A DNA stretch of 51,836 bases from a virus, in IMG/VR virus record IMGVR_UViG_3300036795_000052, positions 1 to 51,836 of that record. The stretch is one strand, 5' to 3'. The notes below the pieces were generated by a model. That model made no database searches. It had not been told where the DNA came from and saw only the letters and a list, made by a program, of their open reading frames with translations. The stretch's first letter is position 1. Every line of letters starts with the position of its first letter. Both the position numbers and the translations under genes were made by a program. Shown one piece after another: positions 15,894 through 25,749 of the stretch.

Positions 15894-16849
15894 TGACTTA
15901 CGGAATTGGTGCTGGTGGTATCATGGGCATCGCTTTTGAAACCGTCCCTGGTACTTATGTAGCTCCGACGAAGTTCATTCCGTTCCTGTCTGAGACTCTC
16001 GAGTACAAGGAGATGAACAACTACCGTCGGCCGATTAGGGCGTCGGCAGCTCAGATCGGTGTTGTCGCTGGAGACTTCGACATCGAGGGTACGATCTCGA
16101 TGGAAGCTACGGAAGACGTTTGTCTTTACTTCACGGAGTGCTCTCGGGCTATCGGTGTCAAGACGGGTACGACTCCGAACTGGATCTACACGTACACACC
16201 GATGGACTACGCAGTCCCAGGCACTACTATGTCAATTACAGTAGTGCGCGATGGAGTTGTTTTCGGCTACACAGGCGTCACGGTTAGCAAAACAACTTTC
16301 ACAGTCAATAACAACGTCCTCGAGATGGACTGTGACGTTATCGGTTTGGCTGAAACCTCGGAAAGCCTTCCGACAGCGACGTGGCCTACGTCGGTTCCTT
16401 ACGGTCCTGGTAGCTGGGACGTCGAGATTCCCACCGGCACGTCCGTTACCGACATGGACACGTTCTCGTTTGAGTGCGACGATGCTGGCGCTGCAAACTA
16501 CCGACTCAAGAACGCACGCGGTGCGACTTTCGTCTCGTACGGTGAGCGATCGCTTCAGATGACGGCAAGCCGCGACTTCCTGAACGAGACTGACTACAAC
16601 CTCTTCAAGGCTGTTACAGGTCAGGCTCTCTCAATCTCCGTTGCCCCTGTGGGGTCCACGTTCTCCGCTGCGAACAACGGGATCTCATTCAAGATGTTCA
16701 ACGGAATCAAGGACGTCTACCAGGTACCGCTCTCCGGTCAAGGAGATCTGGTTCGGGCGTCAATCACCTATCAGTCAACGCTAGATGGGTCGGGTAACGA
16801 GTACTCGATCATCTACAAGACACAGGAAGTTATCACGCCACACACGTGA
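15893..16849 (+). CDS. Major tail tube protein
   Basis: 318 aa beta-rich protein starting GIGAGGIMGIAFETVPGTYVAPTKFIPF, the pattern of siphovirus tail tube subunits, and ending with an Ig-like strand set (DLVRASITYQSTLDGSGNEYSI). It lies immediately before the tail chaperones, its normal place. Hexamers stack to form the tail tube around the tape measure. Confidence 0.85.
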   Translation: MTYGIGAGGIMGIAFETVPGTYVAPTKFIPFLSETLEYKEMNNYRRPIRASAAQIGVVAGDFDIEGTISMEATEDVCLYFTECSRAIGVKTGTTPNWIYTYTPMDYAVPGTTMSITVVRDGVVFGYTGVTVSKTTFTVNNNVLEMDCDVIGLAETSESLPTATWPTSVPYGPGSWDVEIPTGTSVTDMDTFSFECDDAGAANYRLKNARGATFVSYGERSLQMTASRDFLNETDYNLFKAVTGQALSISVAPVGSTFSAANNGISFKMFNGIKDVYQVPLSGQGDLVRASITYQSTLDGSGNEYSIIYKTQEVITPHT

Positions 16850-16870
16850 TAAGCACCACAGGGAGGCACA

Positions 16871-17323
16871 ATGGTTCGCGCAACGCTTTCGACAGTCCCA
16901 GAAGAGTTTAGGCTGGAGACTTGCGAAGGAGGTTGGGTCAAGCTCCGTCGGATGTCTTACGGTGAGCGTCTTCATCGGCAGGACCTCGCCGTCTCGATGC
17001 AGATGGAAGCTGACACCAAGACTCGTAAGACCGAGATGAACGTCAAACAGATGCAGACCGCCGTCGCGCAGTTCGAACTGTCGACGTGCATCGTTGATCA
17101 CAATCTCGAAGATGAGAATGACAAGAAACTCAACTTCAAGAACCCGCTTACCTTCTCGCAGCTCGACGGACGTATTGGGGAAGAGATTGCCCGGTACATT
17201 GAAGAGATGCACGACTGGGAGTCTACACTCCCAAACTCCGGAAAGAGGTCTTCCACCTCATCCTCGGATCAGGTAAAAGTCAACGCTCGCGAGAAGCGTC
17301 TGATACCCTCGACGGTCGAATAG
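16871..17323 (+). CDS. Tail assembly chaperone, short product
   Basis: 150 aa, following a CCACAGGGAGG sequence that serves as ribosome-binding site. Chaperones the tape measure during tail building. A canonical -1 slippery heptamer lies at codons 121-122, so a minority of ribosomes should make the longer fusion ending at 17493. Confidence 0.85.
   Translation: MVRATLSTVPEEFRLETCEGGWVKLRRMSYGERLHRQDLAVSMQMEADTKTRKTEMNVKQMQTAVAQFELSTCIVDHNLEDENDKKLNFKNPLTFSQLDGRIGEEIARYIEEMHDWESTLPNSGKRSSTSSSDQVKVNAREKRLIPSTVE
17230..17236 (+). promoter_or_regulatory. -1 programmed frameshift site CCCAAAC
   Basis: Zero-frame reading is C CCA AAC, a textbook X XXY YYZ heptamer. After slipping, the frame continues CTC CGG AAA (LRKEVFHLILGSGK) to a stop at 17491. 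A short GGAA/TTCC hairpin follows about 5 bases downstream. Confidence 0.85.
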
Positions 17324-17493
17324 CACAACAGCTGGTCGGGATCGTCGCCGTCTGTGAAGAATTCCACGTCCTTCCTCAATCGGGGGCTCTCTTCGATCAG
17401 GATTCATTCATGGTATACGGAATGGATATGGTTGTAGAGGCGAAGAAGATTAAGCAGGACGAGGAAGAACGTAGGGCAGGCAATAGGAGGTAA
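17236..17493 (+). CDS. Tail assembly chaperone, frameshift extension
   Basis: 85 codons read only after the -1 shift at 17230-17236, giving a 207-aa fusion (122 + 85). It contains GRIAQQLVGIVAVCEEFHV and a charged tail, and stops two bases before the tape measure start. This layout is conserved in long-tailed phages. Confidence 0.85.
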   Translation, partial: LRKEVFHLILGSGKSQRSREASDTLDGRIAQQLVGIVAVCEEFHVLPQSGALFDQDSFMVYGMDMVVEAKKIKQDEEERRAGNRR

Positions 17494-17494
17494 G

Positions 17495-20400
17495 GTGCCG
17501 CTAGGGGTTCGTGAAGTCATTCTGGTGGTTCGAGCCCAGAACATGGCTAGCGGCGTCCTCCGAGACATCTCCGGTAACTTCAGCAGCCTGAATACGGAAG
17601 AGAAGGCTGCGGCCCAGCAGTCCATAGCTCGCGGCCAGGCACTAATGGCAGTCGGTGCCGGTATCGCTGCAGTTGGGGCTGCTGGGCTTGTCTTTCTAGG
17701 TAAGGCAACTGCTGCAGCGGTTAATTACAACGCACAGGTTGCTCTTACCAAAACGCAGATGTACGGTATCAAGGCCAGCTTTGATGAAGTAGCTCAGGCA
17801 GGTCTTGATGTTGCGACTAAAATTGCAGTACCTCTTGATCAGATCCAGGGGGGCCTGTACGACATCTTCTCGTCTATGGACGTGAACATGTCTCAGGCTA
17901 AGTACCTGCTGACGAACTTTTCCAAGGAAGCTGTTGCAGGTCAGGTCGACTTGTCAACGGCTGAGAGAGCTTCTATTGGTATCCTGAACGCATACCAGAT
18001 GAAGGTCTCGCAGGTTACGCAAGTTCAAGACATCATGTTTAACCTTGTTAAGTATGGTGTTGGCACGTACGCGGACTTTGCTAACTCCATTGGTCGAGTT
18101 ACGGGTCCTGCTGTTCGAGCGAATCAGACGTTCCAGCAGACTGCTGCCTTGATGGCGTTTACGACTCGAAATGGTCTGTCGGCCTCCCAGGCTGCTTCCT
18201 CAGTGGGTCGTGCTCTAGATGCTATTAGCAAGTCGCGTCCAGCTATGCAGAAGTATGGCCAGATTGTTGTCGGGGCACTTGGTGATGCGACTGCTAAGAA
18301 GTTGGGCATCACAGCTAACAGCATGATCAAGATGACGAACGCAGCTGGCGACTTGCTGCCTATTAATCAGATCATGACTGAACTGGGTTCGTCTCTCAAG
18401 AACTTGAATCCGACGCAGCTGAACGATGTTCTAACTGCCATGTTCAAGGGTACTGGTGGCACAATTCAAGCTATGCGGTTCTTGGATATTGCTATCAAGA
18501 ACTACGGCCAGTTGAACAGTATTACTAAGGAGATGAGTAATAGTAAGGGCGCGTTGCAGGCTGCTTATAACATCATGGCGAATACGCCTGCAGCGAAGAT
18601 TCAACTCTTGAAGAACAACTTCCAGGCGTTGATGATCGAGATTGGGAACGTGCTGCTTCCCGTCTTGGGAGACTTGGCTAAGGTCTTTAGTACGCTCTTT
18701 AGCTGGATTGGTAAAATTCCCAAGCCTATACTGACAGCAATAGTCATCTTCGGTGCTGTCGCTTCGATCGCTTTGGTCCTTACAGGCATTGTCATAGCGC
18801 TCGTAGGTGCCTGGATCGTCTTCACTGTGATCATGGCTGCATCCGAAGTAGCACTTCTCCCGATCATCATAACTGTTCTAGCAGTTGTTGCAGCCATAGC
18901 ACTCCTAGCTGTAGCCGCTTATGAGATTTACAGTCACTGGGGTACGATCTCGTCGTTCTTCGTGAACCTTTGGAATACCGTCAAGAAGTACACTATCCAG
19001 TACTGGGACGATATTGTCCATGCGATCGAAGGCGCTTGGGCCGCTGTCGTCAACTTCTTCAAGCCTGCGCTCAACTGGGTAACGACTACTTGGAATAGAA
19101 CTTGGCAAGGCGTCTATAACTTCATTGCAGGTATTTGGAACGACATCGAAGGTGTCTTCCGAGGCATTGAGAACTATGTTAGTTCGAGTTTCGACAAGTG
19201 GTGGGCTACACATGGTGAGTCTGTCAAGATTATTTGGAACGCTATCTGGACGAGTGCTTCTACATCCTTCAAGGATTTCTGGAACTTTGTTACAGGTATA
19301 GCACAAACGTTCTGGGCACTCATATCTACAGACTTCAAGGTCTGGTGGGATCTGATCTCAACGATCTGGTCGATTGCGATAGATGTCATTATAGGCATCT
19401 TCAAGATCTTCTGGAACGAGCTTGTCACTGTAGCTAAGATCTTTGGCAATGTTCTGGCCCTAGTCTTCAAGGTAATCTGGGATGCTATCGCTCTAGTCGC
19501 TAAGGTTGTCTGGGATATAATTAGTACAGGCTTCAAGGTCTTCTGGGCCGTGCTAGTTGCTGTCTTCAAGGTCTTGTGGGCAACCTTCGCGCTGCTTTGG
19601 AAGATTGCTTGGGACACGCTCGTTGTCATTATCGACTTGGTTCTCGACCTGATCACAGGACACTGGCACACAGCTTGGGTTGACATTCTTAACTATGCAC
19701 ACCAGATAGGTAACGCGCTCGCTGCTTGGGGCGTAGCTTTCTGGCATGCAATCTACGGTGCTTGGGCAACTATTTGGAGTGACCTTAAGGGTGCCTGGAT
19801 TAGCTTCTGGCACGACATCTACAACACAGGCCATACGATAGCTAACCAGTTTTACTCGTTCGGAATGTCTGTTTGGCATAACCTCGAGAGTGGCTGGATT
19901 GGTATCTGGCACTCGATCTACAACGCTTCCCAGTCAATCTGGAGTGACATCAAGGGTGGCATCTCTAAGGTCTGGGGCGACATCGTTTCAGGTTGCAAGT
20001 CAACTGTTAGCGGCTTGAAGACCGCTTGGGATGCTTTGACTGGTATCTTTAAGCAGCCAATCGACTGGATCATCCGTTACGGTTACGACGACGGTCTGCG
20101 TTCCGTCTGGAACGGCGTAATGGGTGCTATCGGCCTGAGCAAGTGGGACCTGCCCTCTATTAAGACACTAGCCACAGGGGGAAGGCTTAGCGGCTATGGT
20201 GGTGGCGATATAGTTCCAGCTCTTCTGGAACCTGGAGAGACTGTTATAGACAAGCAGCGTTCCAAGAAGTATGCATCCTTGTTCGGTATGATGGGCGTTC
20301 GTGGATACGCAGGTGGCGGCATTGTTGATACAGGCAAGATGGTGCTGGCAGCCGCTACAGGAAACCAAACAGCTTTCGCAAACGCCTTCGCGGCCGCTAT

Positions 20401-21067
20401 GAGCCTTAAGGGTGCTGCAGGAACAGGTAAGCTACTCGACATGGCTGCAACTCTCCCTGTGGCGCTTGCGAAGAAGGCGATATCCGGGGTCTGGCATGCA
20501 ATCACCAAGGGTGCTAGTTCTACTCCAGGAATTGGTGGAGGTCCTGGAGGCGGCAACGCTACGGCGAACATGGCACTAGCTCGTCAGCTTATGCCTTCCT
20601 GGGCTAGCGGTTCGATCTGGAGCGACTGGATGCAGCTTTGGACTCGAGAGTCAGGCTGGAGCCAGACGGCATACAATGCAAGCTCTGGCGCTACAGGAAT
20701 TCCGCAGGCACTACCTTACACGAAGATGCCTAAGGCTGGATGGTTGCCATCACAGGGTGGTAGTGCTAACCCACGCGCACAGGAAACATGGGGTATCTCC
20801 TACATCAAGGGTAGGTATGGTAACCCTGCAGGAGCTTGGGCTCATGAGTTGGCAGCTGGTTGGTATGACAACGGTGGGCCGCTTCTTCCAGGGTTTACTC
20901 TAGCCTACAACGGTACTGGGAAGACCGAATGGGTAAGTCCTAACAAGGGCAGCGGGAGTAGTAAGGGTTCTGGCACTGAACAGAACTTCTACATTACCAC
21001 GCAGGAAATCAATCCGCGTTACCACGCTGCCCAGCTAGGCTTTGAAATTGCTAGAAGGAGTAGCTGA
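17495..21067 (+). CDS. Tape measure protein with lytic transglycosylase domain
   Basis: 1190 aa from GTG after AGGAGG. Sets tail length and is ejected on infection. N-terminal helical region; hydrophobic helices at about residues 410-490; a central zone with many Trp-containing repeats (FKVFWAVLVAVFKVLW and similar, about 620-790); GGG-rich linkers; then an SLT-type transglycosylase domain near residues 1030-1150 with catalytic Glu in WTRESGW (E1052), GATGIPQALP and a NPRAQ...WGISYIKGRYG segment. The domain should cut peptidoglycan to let DNA in. Confidence 0.92.
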   Translation: MPLGVREVILVVRAQNMASGVLRDISGNFSSLNTEEKAAAQQSIARGQALMAVGAGIAAVGAAGLVFLGKATAAAVNYNAQVALTKTQMYGIKASFDEVAQAGLDVATKIAVPLDQIQGGLYDIFSSMDVNMSQAKYLLTNFSKEAVAGQVDLSTAERASIGILNAYQMKVSQVTQVQDIMFNLVKYGVGTYADFANSIGRVTGPAVRANQTFQQTAALMAFTTRNGLSASQAASSVGRALDAISKSRPAMQKYGQIVVGALGDATAKKLGITANSMIKMTNAAGDLLPINQIMTELGSSLKNLNPTQLNDVLTAMFKGTGGTIQAMRFLDIAIKNYGQLNSITKEMSNSKGALQAAYNIMANTPAAKIQLLKNNFQALMIEIGNVLLPVLGDLAKVFSTLFSWIGKIPKPILTAIVIFGAVASIALVLTGIVIALVGAWIVFTVIMAASEVALLPIIITVLAVVAAIALLAVAAYEIYSHWGTISSFFVNLWNTVKKYTIQYWDDIVHAIEGAWAAVVNFFKPALNWVTTTWNRTWQGVYNFIAGIWNDIEGVFRGIENYVSSSFDKWWATHGESVKIIWNAIWTSASTSFKDFWNFVTGIAQTFWALISTDFKVWWDLISTIWSIAIDVIIGIFKIFWNELVTVAKIFGNVLALVFKVIWDAIALVAKVVWDIISTGFKVFWAVLVAVFKVLWATFALLWKIAWDTLVVIIDLVLDLITGHWHTAWVDILNYAHQIGNALAAWGVAFWHAIYGAWATIWSDLKGAWISFWHDIYNTGHTIANQFYSFGMSVWHNLESGWIGIWHSIYNASQSIWSDIKGGISKVWGDIVSGCKSTVSGLKTAWDALTGIFKQPIDWIIRYGYDDGLRSVWNGVMGAIGLSKWDLPSIKTLATGGRLSGYGGGDIVPALLEPGETVIDKQRSKKYASLFGMMGVRGYAGGGIVDTGKMVLAAATGNQTAFANAFAAAMSLKGAAGTGKLLDMAATLPVALAKKAISGVWHAITKGASSTPGIGGGPGGGNATANMALARQLMPSWASGSIWSDWMQLWTRESGWSQTAYNASSGATGIPQALPYTKMPKAGWLPSQGGSANPRAQETWGISYIKGRYGNPAGAWAHELAAGWYDNGGPLLPGFTLAYNGTGKTEWVSPNKGSGSSKGSGTEQNFYITTQEINPRYHAAQLGFEIARRSS

Positions 21068-21924
21068 TGCCTCCTGCACTGACAGACTACACTTGGGCGT
21101 TTGGAGACACAGGTGTTGTCTTGAACACCGACGATATGGGTTTGCCTTTCGTCGACGTCACTCAGGTATCGGGTCTAGATGCTGCGCCTCTACGGTCGAC
21201 GACAGACGAGCACCAAGGTATGGACGGTACCTACGTTGACTCGCCCTTCACGTCAATGCGTACGGTTGTAGTCACAGCTAACCTGTACACCGATCCATCT
21301 GATCCTGATTCTCTTCTGAACCAGTTGAGGCATGACTATAACTCTAATGCGGTTCGACCATTCTACTGGCAAACGCCTGGCCAAGTAATTAGGTTCGTGA
21401 ACGCTTCAGGCGGCGGCTGTCAATACGACATTGATACTAATCGTCGTATAGGTATGACGCCAATCCAGTTGACGGTACTTGCTGGCGATCCGTACATCTA
21501 TGACTACCCTGCACAGGTAAGCTCTGCGGCGGTGCCTCTTACGTCGGACGTTGGCGCAGGCTTCAATATGGCCTTCAACGTCGGCTTCGGTGGATCAATT
21601 CCCATCAACGCTGTGTCAGGTTATAACGGCGGCACGCATACAGCTTACCCTGTACTTACTATCGCCGGCCCTGTGGTGAATCCTGTCCTTGTGGACGCTT
21701 TCGGTATTACTATGGCATTTAGCATAACTCTTGCTGCGAGCGACCTGCTTGTAGTCGATTGTCGTAACAAGTCAGTTGTCCTAAATGGTACAGCAAGTCG
21801 TAGGACATCCCTTGCAGGTCTTCAATGGTTTTCTGTACCTTCAGGAATGACAGAGTCCGTCGCCTTTTCAGCAGACTCAGGTACAGGTACGCTAACCATG
21901 TCTTTGAGTTCGACATACTACTAG
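21067..21924 (+). CDS. Distal tail protein (Dit-like)
   Basis: 285 aa, coupled by TGATG to the tape measure. The position and the N-terminal beta domain followed by a galectin-like beta-rich half fit a distal tail protein, which joins tube to tip. No motif is decisive. Confidence 0.65.
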   Translation: MPPALTDYTWAFGDTGVVLNTDDMGLPFVDVTQVSGLDAAPLRSTTDEHQGMDGTYVDSPFTSMRTVVVTANLYTDPSDPDSLLNQLRHDYNSNAVRPFYWQTPGQVIRFVNASGGGCQYDIDTNRRIGMTPIQLTVLAGDPYIYDYPAQVSSAAVPLTSDVGAGFNMAFNVGFGGSIPINAVSGYNGGTHTAYPVLTIAGPVVNPVLVDAFGITMAFSITLAASDLLVVDCRNKSVVLNGTASRRTSLAGLQWFSVPSGMTESVAFSADSGTGTLTMSLSSTYY

Positions 21925-21931
21925 GAGCGTT

Positions 21932-22945
21932 ATGCCTATCAATCCTGCTTACGTTATGCAGGGGAGGACAGACCACCCTGCGCAGCTCTTTAGGCTGGCT
22001 CTTGCCGGTGTAGCTTCTAGTCCTGTAGTTGCTGGTGCTACAGCTCCTGGTGGTGGCGTCAACCCCTATCTTGGTGGACGTCTAGCCGTTACTGGTCTAG
22101 CCTCTTTGAGTGTCCAGGTAAACACAGGCCTAGTATACATACCGAACTCTACTGCGTGGCAAGGGTTGTATGCAGGCTTTAACACGTCGACTTACAATGT
22201 AAGTATTCCTTCAGCCTCTTCTACTCAGTGGCGTCGTGATTACATTGCGGCAGTTGTTACCGACCCTGGAGACAATACAGCCAACTGGAATATCATAGAC
22301 GTTGCAGGAACGTTCTCGTCTAGTTCTCCAGGAGCTCTGCCTTCGCTACCTGCTAATGCAGTGCCGTTGGCTATCGTCAACGTTGTGCCTAACATGACCG
22401 TGACTAACGGTTCTGGCACTGTTGCAGATGCTAGGCTATGGCAGCCGCTAGGTGGTCCCTGGACGACTACGTCGAGTGCTAGGCCGTCAACTAGTGCGCC
22501 TAACGGTACGATGTGGTATGAGACCGATACCAACCAGCTAGGTGTCATTATTAATGGCGCTTACAAGTATGTCAACGTCGGCACAGCTGCAGATACATGG
22601 CATACGGTTACATACCAGAATGGTTGGGGTCCTCAGGCTGCAGGCCTCGATCTACAATACACCAAGTTGCAGAACGGCCTAGTAGCTACGCTAGGAAGGC
22701 TTACTTGCGGAAGTACCTTTAGCGGTGGCCCGCAAACAATTGCGACGCTTCCTACGGGTTACAGGCCTACACAGCCTAGCGCCTACATTGCTAGCCAGGC
22801 ACACGGTGGTTCTGGTACTACACCTCCATATGAGATAACAGGTTCTGGCCTTGTCGTCGTAGACTCTAGCGGCAACGTGAAGGTATACGGCGCGATGAAC
22901 TCAGGCCAATTCCTTGAAGTTAGTGGCTCGTTCTTGGGGGCGTGA
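21932..22945 (+). CDS. Minor tail protein, probable fibre, 337 aa
   Basis: The N-terminus PINPAYVMQGRTDHPAQLFRLALAG is typical of actinophage baseplate or fibre proteins; then a long Gly/Ser/Thr-rich beta region and a C-terminal YITG-like end with GNVKVYGAM. Likely receptor-facing. Overlaps the next gene by four bases. Confidence 0.65.
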   Translation: MPINPAYVMQGRTDHPAQLFRLALAGVASSPVVAGATAPGGGVNPYLGGRLAVTGLASLSVQVNTGLVYIPNSTAWQGLYAGFNTSTYNVSIPSASSTQWRRDYIAAVVTDPGDNTANWNIIDVAGTFSSSSPGALPSLPANAVPLAIVNVVPNMTVTNGSGTVADARLWQPLGGPWTTTSSARPSTSAPNGTMWYETDTNQLGVIINGAYKYVNVGTAADTWHTVTYQNGWGPQAAGLDLQYTKLQNGLVATLGRLTCGSTFSGGPQTIATLPTGYRPTQPSAYIASQAHGGSGTTPPYEITGSGLVVVDSSGNVKVYGAMNSGQFLEVSGSFLGA

Positions 22946-24057
22946 TGACAGCACAGTATACGTACATAGCAACGGATCTTGTTACAGACAAGATTCTAGG
23001 AGAGCTACCTGTTAACAATGTCTCCTTGGATTGCCAGTTGAACTCAGCAGGTAACCTGTCTGCAGGGATGCGGTTGAGCGATCCTAGGTTGACTAACGAA
23101 GACGCCATAGCAAGGACTGAACCAGGCAAGACAGCGTTCTGGGCTCTCCGAGATAACACTGTTGTCTGGGGCGGATGTATTCTTTCCAGAGAGTACCAGT
23201 CTAATGGCAAGAGCGTTTCACTAACAGGACAAACGTTCGAGTGCTATGCAGCTAGGCGATTTCCTCGTGACGTGCTCGGCATAGCTACGCAGAACTTGAC
23301 ATTGGGTCAGGCAGCTACTATCGACTATCTTTGGAGTCAGATGCAATCTGCAGCCAATGGTAGTATCAATGTTGCTCCAGCCAATGTACCAGCTGTAGAC
23401 CCAGCAACGACATTGACCATTAACGGTTACGACTTGTCGTCCAGTTACAACGACTTGATCACGTCTGTTACTGAACTAGATGGTGGGCCTGACTGGACAA
23501 TAGCATGGCTAGTTGATCCCAATGGCAATCTCAACAAGCAGCTAGTAGTTGGAACACCTATTGGCAACGCTCTAGGTACGACAGACCTGACAGTTGACTA
23601 TCCTGGGCCTGTTAAGGATTATACCTATACTGAAAATGCATCATCAGGTGCTAACCAGTGGTATGGCGTCGGCGACGGCGATCCCACGACGGCAGTGGTT
23701 GGCGTTGCTACAGATACGACGAGCCTTGCCAGCGGTTACCCCCTGTGGTGCAGTGTCAATAACTATTCGGGCGTGACCATTCAGGCTACGATTAACGCCC
23801 ATGCCTCTTCTGACTTGAGTGTGTCGCCCTTGCCTTTGGTTACTCATGCAGCCGAGCTAGCTGGTGAAAGCTTTCCTGAGTTCGGAACGTACGGCCTAGG
23901 TGACTATGTCGTCTTTAATGTTACGGACCCTAGGTTCCCTAAAGGGTTCACTTTCAACGTTCGTGTTATAGGTTGGAGCATTCAACCACCTGACGAGGCC
24001 CAAGGGACAGAGACGATCAATCTCGTCTTCGACGAGTCCACAGGGAGCACGGGCTGA
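22942..24057 (+). CDS. Tail hub / minor tail protein, 371 aa
   Basis: GTG at 22942 or ATG at 22945; both overlap the previous stop. Contains WGGCILSREYQSNGKSVSLTGQTFECYAARR, a signature of the tail hub proteins of siphoviruses of actinobacteria (ReqiPepy6 gp37-like). Probably forms the central tip below Dit. Confidence 0.7.
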   Translation: MMTAQYTYIATDLVTDKILGELPVNNVSLDCQLNSAGNLSAGMRLSDPRLTNEDAIARTEPGKTAFWALRDNTVVWGGCILSREYQSNGKSVSLTGQTFECYAARRFPRDVLGIATQNLTLGQAATIDYLWSQMQSAANGSINVAPANVPAVDPATTLTINGYDLSSSYNDLITSVTELDGGPDWTIAWLVDPNGNLNKQLVVGTPIGNALGTTDLTVDYPGPVKDYTYTENASSGANQWYGVGDGDPTTAVVGVATDTTSLASGYPLWCSVNNYSGVTIQATINAHASSDLSVSPLPLVTHAAELAGESFPEFGTYGLGDYVVFNVTDPRFPKGFTFNVRVIGWSIQPPDEAQGTETINLVFDESTGSTG

Positions 24058-24452
24058 TGCCAAAGTACCAGTACGCCAAGCCGTTCGATTTCGCCAGGGA
24101 CTTTAAAGCTTTGCAGGCAACTGTCAAGGCTCTGCAGTTGAAGTCAGGATCTATGGGTCCTTGGCAGCAGGCTACTCTGGCAAACGGTTGGACTGGTCAT
24201 CTCAATTATCGTTCTGCAGGAAATAACCAGCTACAGTTTTCCGCTTACGACTTGACTCCTGGAACAATAACCGACGCCACTATCCTGACTACGTTGACTA
24301 CCACGCCTGTAGGTAACCATGAGTTTGGAGCTGCCGCTACAGGGAAGGCTTGCGTAGTTAGAATCACATCTACAGGGGTGATGCAAATCTATGGTCTGCC
24401 TGGCGGTGCTTCAGACCTATCCTTTGAAGTGGTTATCCCTCTTGACATTTAG
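24057..24452 (+). CDS. Minor tail protein, 131 aa
   Basis: Short N-terminal helix, then a beta domain (WQQATLANGWTGHLNYRS to LSFEVVIPLDI) that resembles the C-terminal domain of the fibre protein at 21932, which has WHTVTYQNGWG. Probably a tip or fibre accessory subunit. Confidence 0.6.
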   Translation: MPKYQYAKPFDFARDFKALQATVKALQLKSGSMGPWQQATLANGWTGHLNYRSAGNNQLQFSAYDLTPGTITDATILTTLTTTPVGNHEFGAAATGKACVVRITSTGVMQIYGLPGGASDLSFEVVIPLDI

Positions 24453-24460
24453 GAGGGCGC

Positions 24461-24745
24461 ATGTCAATAGGCGACGTCCTGACACTCTTGGGCGGTACCG
24501 GTGGTGGTATCGGCCTCGTCATGCTAGCGCTTTTTATTACAGGCTATATCGTCCCAAAAAGCCGAGTAGACGATATCAAAGAAGAACGTGACGAGTGGAA
24601 ACGAACCTCCGAGCTTGAACGGCAAAGGGCCGATGCAAGTGTAGCCGCTAGTCAGATCGTTAAGGACGTAATGATCAGTCTCCGAAAGGAGCTCGGGCCA
24701 TTATGCAGTTCAAGTTCTGGAGGAAGCAGGTGCGTGAGGGTGTAG
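24461..24745 (+). CDS. Putative holin, one membrane helix, 94 aa
   Basis: An N-terminal hydrophobic helix (LTLLGGTGGGIGLVMLALFITGYIV) is followed by a charged coiled coil. This shape, and its place ahead of the lysin, suit a holin-like protein. It overlaps the next gene by 43 bases. Confidence 0.55.
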   Translation: MSIGDVLTLLGGTGGGIGLVMLALFITGYIVPKSRVDDIKEERDEWKRTSELERQRADASVAASQIVKDVMISLRKELGPLCSSSSGGSRCVRV

Positions 24746-24897
24746 AGAAGGCACGCGCTGAAAGACGTGCATCGGAGTACCGTCTAGAGATAGCGCAACG
24801 AGAAGTCATACATCCCCTTCGTGAGATGCGTGAGAAGAACCATGTATCGGATATGCTTAACGCGCTTATCCAACGTCGAACGGGAGAACAGCGTTGA
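24703..24897 (+). CDS. Charged helical hypothetical protein, 64 aa
   Basis: Basic helical protein starting MQFKFWRKQVREGVEK, overlapping genes on both sides in the lysis cassette. No membrane helix. Function unknown. Confidence 0.5.
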   Translation: MQFKFWRKQVREGVEKARAERRASEYRLEIAQREVIHPLREMREKNHVSDMLNALIQRRTGEQR

Positions 24898-25250
24898 ACG
24901 AGATTAACCTGGTCCTTTGGGAAATTAGAATCGTGTTCTGGGTATCGGTTCTGTTTCCTATAGTCGCAGCTGCATACTGGCCGTGGTGGAAAACGGATTG
25001 GGGTAGGAACCTAGTCTCGTTCGACCTAAGCGTAGCGCTCACGATCTTTCCAGAGTGGATGAGTTCGACGTTCAACGTTCACGTATCTAGAAGCCCAGGC
25101 TGGCTATGGGTAGAGATAGTAGGGATATTTCTAGTCATAGTCAACATCCTATGGCGCACTGTCATGATCTACAGGATACAAAGGAAAGGCACCAGACATG
25201 AGTCTACACCACGTGTTCGACGCAGCATACCCTCCGACGACGAAGCCTAG
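24894..25250 (+). CDS. Membrane protein of lysis cassette, 118 aa
   Basis: TTG start overlapping the previous stop. At least two hydrophobic helices (IVFWVSVLFPIVAAAYW and LWVEIVGIFLVIVNILW) and a WWKTDWGRNLVSFDLSVAL segment common to membrane proteins next to actinophage lysins. Holin or anti-holin is likely. The last 53 bases overlap the lysin gene. Confidence 0.6.
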   Translation: MNEINLVLWEIRIVFWVSVLFPIVAAAYWPWWKTDWGRNLVSFDLSVALTIFPEWMSSTFNVHVSRSPGWLWVEIVGIFLVIVNILWRTVMIYRIQRKGTRHESTPRVRRSIPSDDEA

Positions 25251-25740
25251 CTCATGCGATGGTGTCCTCGGCTACATCGGCGGAGCACGTGCTCTCCGAG
25301 TCTGGACTCACGAAGAGTGGCTCAGGTTCGAAAGCATTCGACAGTTCCCATGCTGGGTGCCTCGTGGGAACGAGAACCCCGTAACCGATGCCAAGAACGC
25401 CGTTGCCGAGGCGAACAAGCTTGGCTGGGTCTCCTGGGACGGTAGTCGTGTCATCGTCTGTGACCTGGAGACGCTTGAGCTTCCTTCTTGGTACCACCAG
25501 TGGGCCGAAGAAGTCAATAACGGTGGTTACTACGCCGTAGCGTACGGGTCGGCTTCGACTGTGACGGCGAACAAGGCCAGTAACGTCTGGGTCGCTAAGT
25601 ACGACGGCTCTCAAGCTTTGCCTTCAGGCACTCACGGTCATCAGTATGCGGAGGACATCCGGTTCTCGAATACCGAAGTCGACTACTCTGTCGTCGATGA
25701 CTGGCTGTTCGATCGTGGCGGTGTAGGCTCCCGCCACTAA
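25198..25740 (+). CDS. Endolysin, glycoside-hydrolase-like (DUF1906/GH25-type) domain
   Basis: 180 aa. The TIM-barrel pattern of the Rv2525c/DUF1906 group is visible: an N-terminal FDAAYPP with its Asp, GYIGG, CWVPRGNEN, the acidic strand VIVCDLETLELP, and AVAYGS. It probably hydrolyses peptidoglycan; no separate cell-wall-binding domain is seen, and the protein is short. Last gene of the rightward operon, ending 10 bases before a strong terminator. Confidence 0.75.
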   Translation: MSLHHVFDAAYPPTTKPSSCDGVLGYIGGARALRVWTHEEWLRFESIRQFPCWVPRGNENPVTDAKNAVAEANKLGWVSWDGSRVIVCDLETLELPSWYHQWAEEVNNGGYYAVAYGSASTVTANKASNVWVAKYDGSQALPSGTHGHQYAEDIRFSNTEVDYSVVDDWLFDRGGVGSRH

Positions 25741-25749
25741 CCCTTAGTC

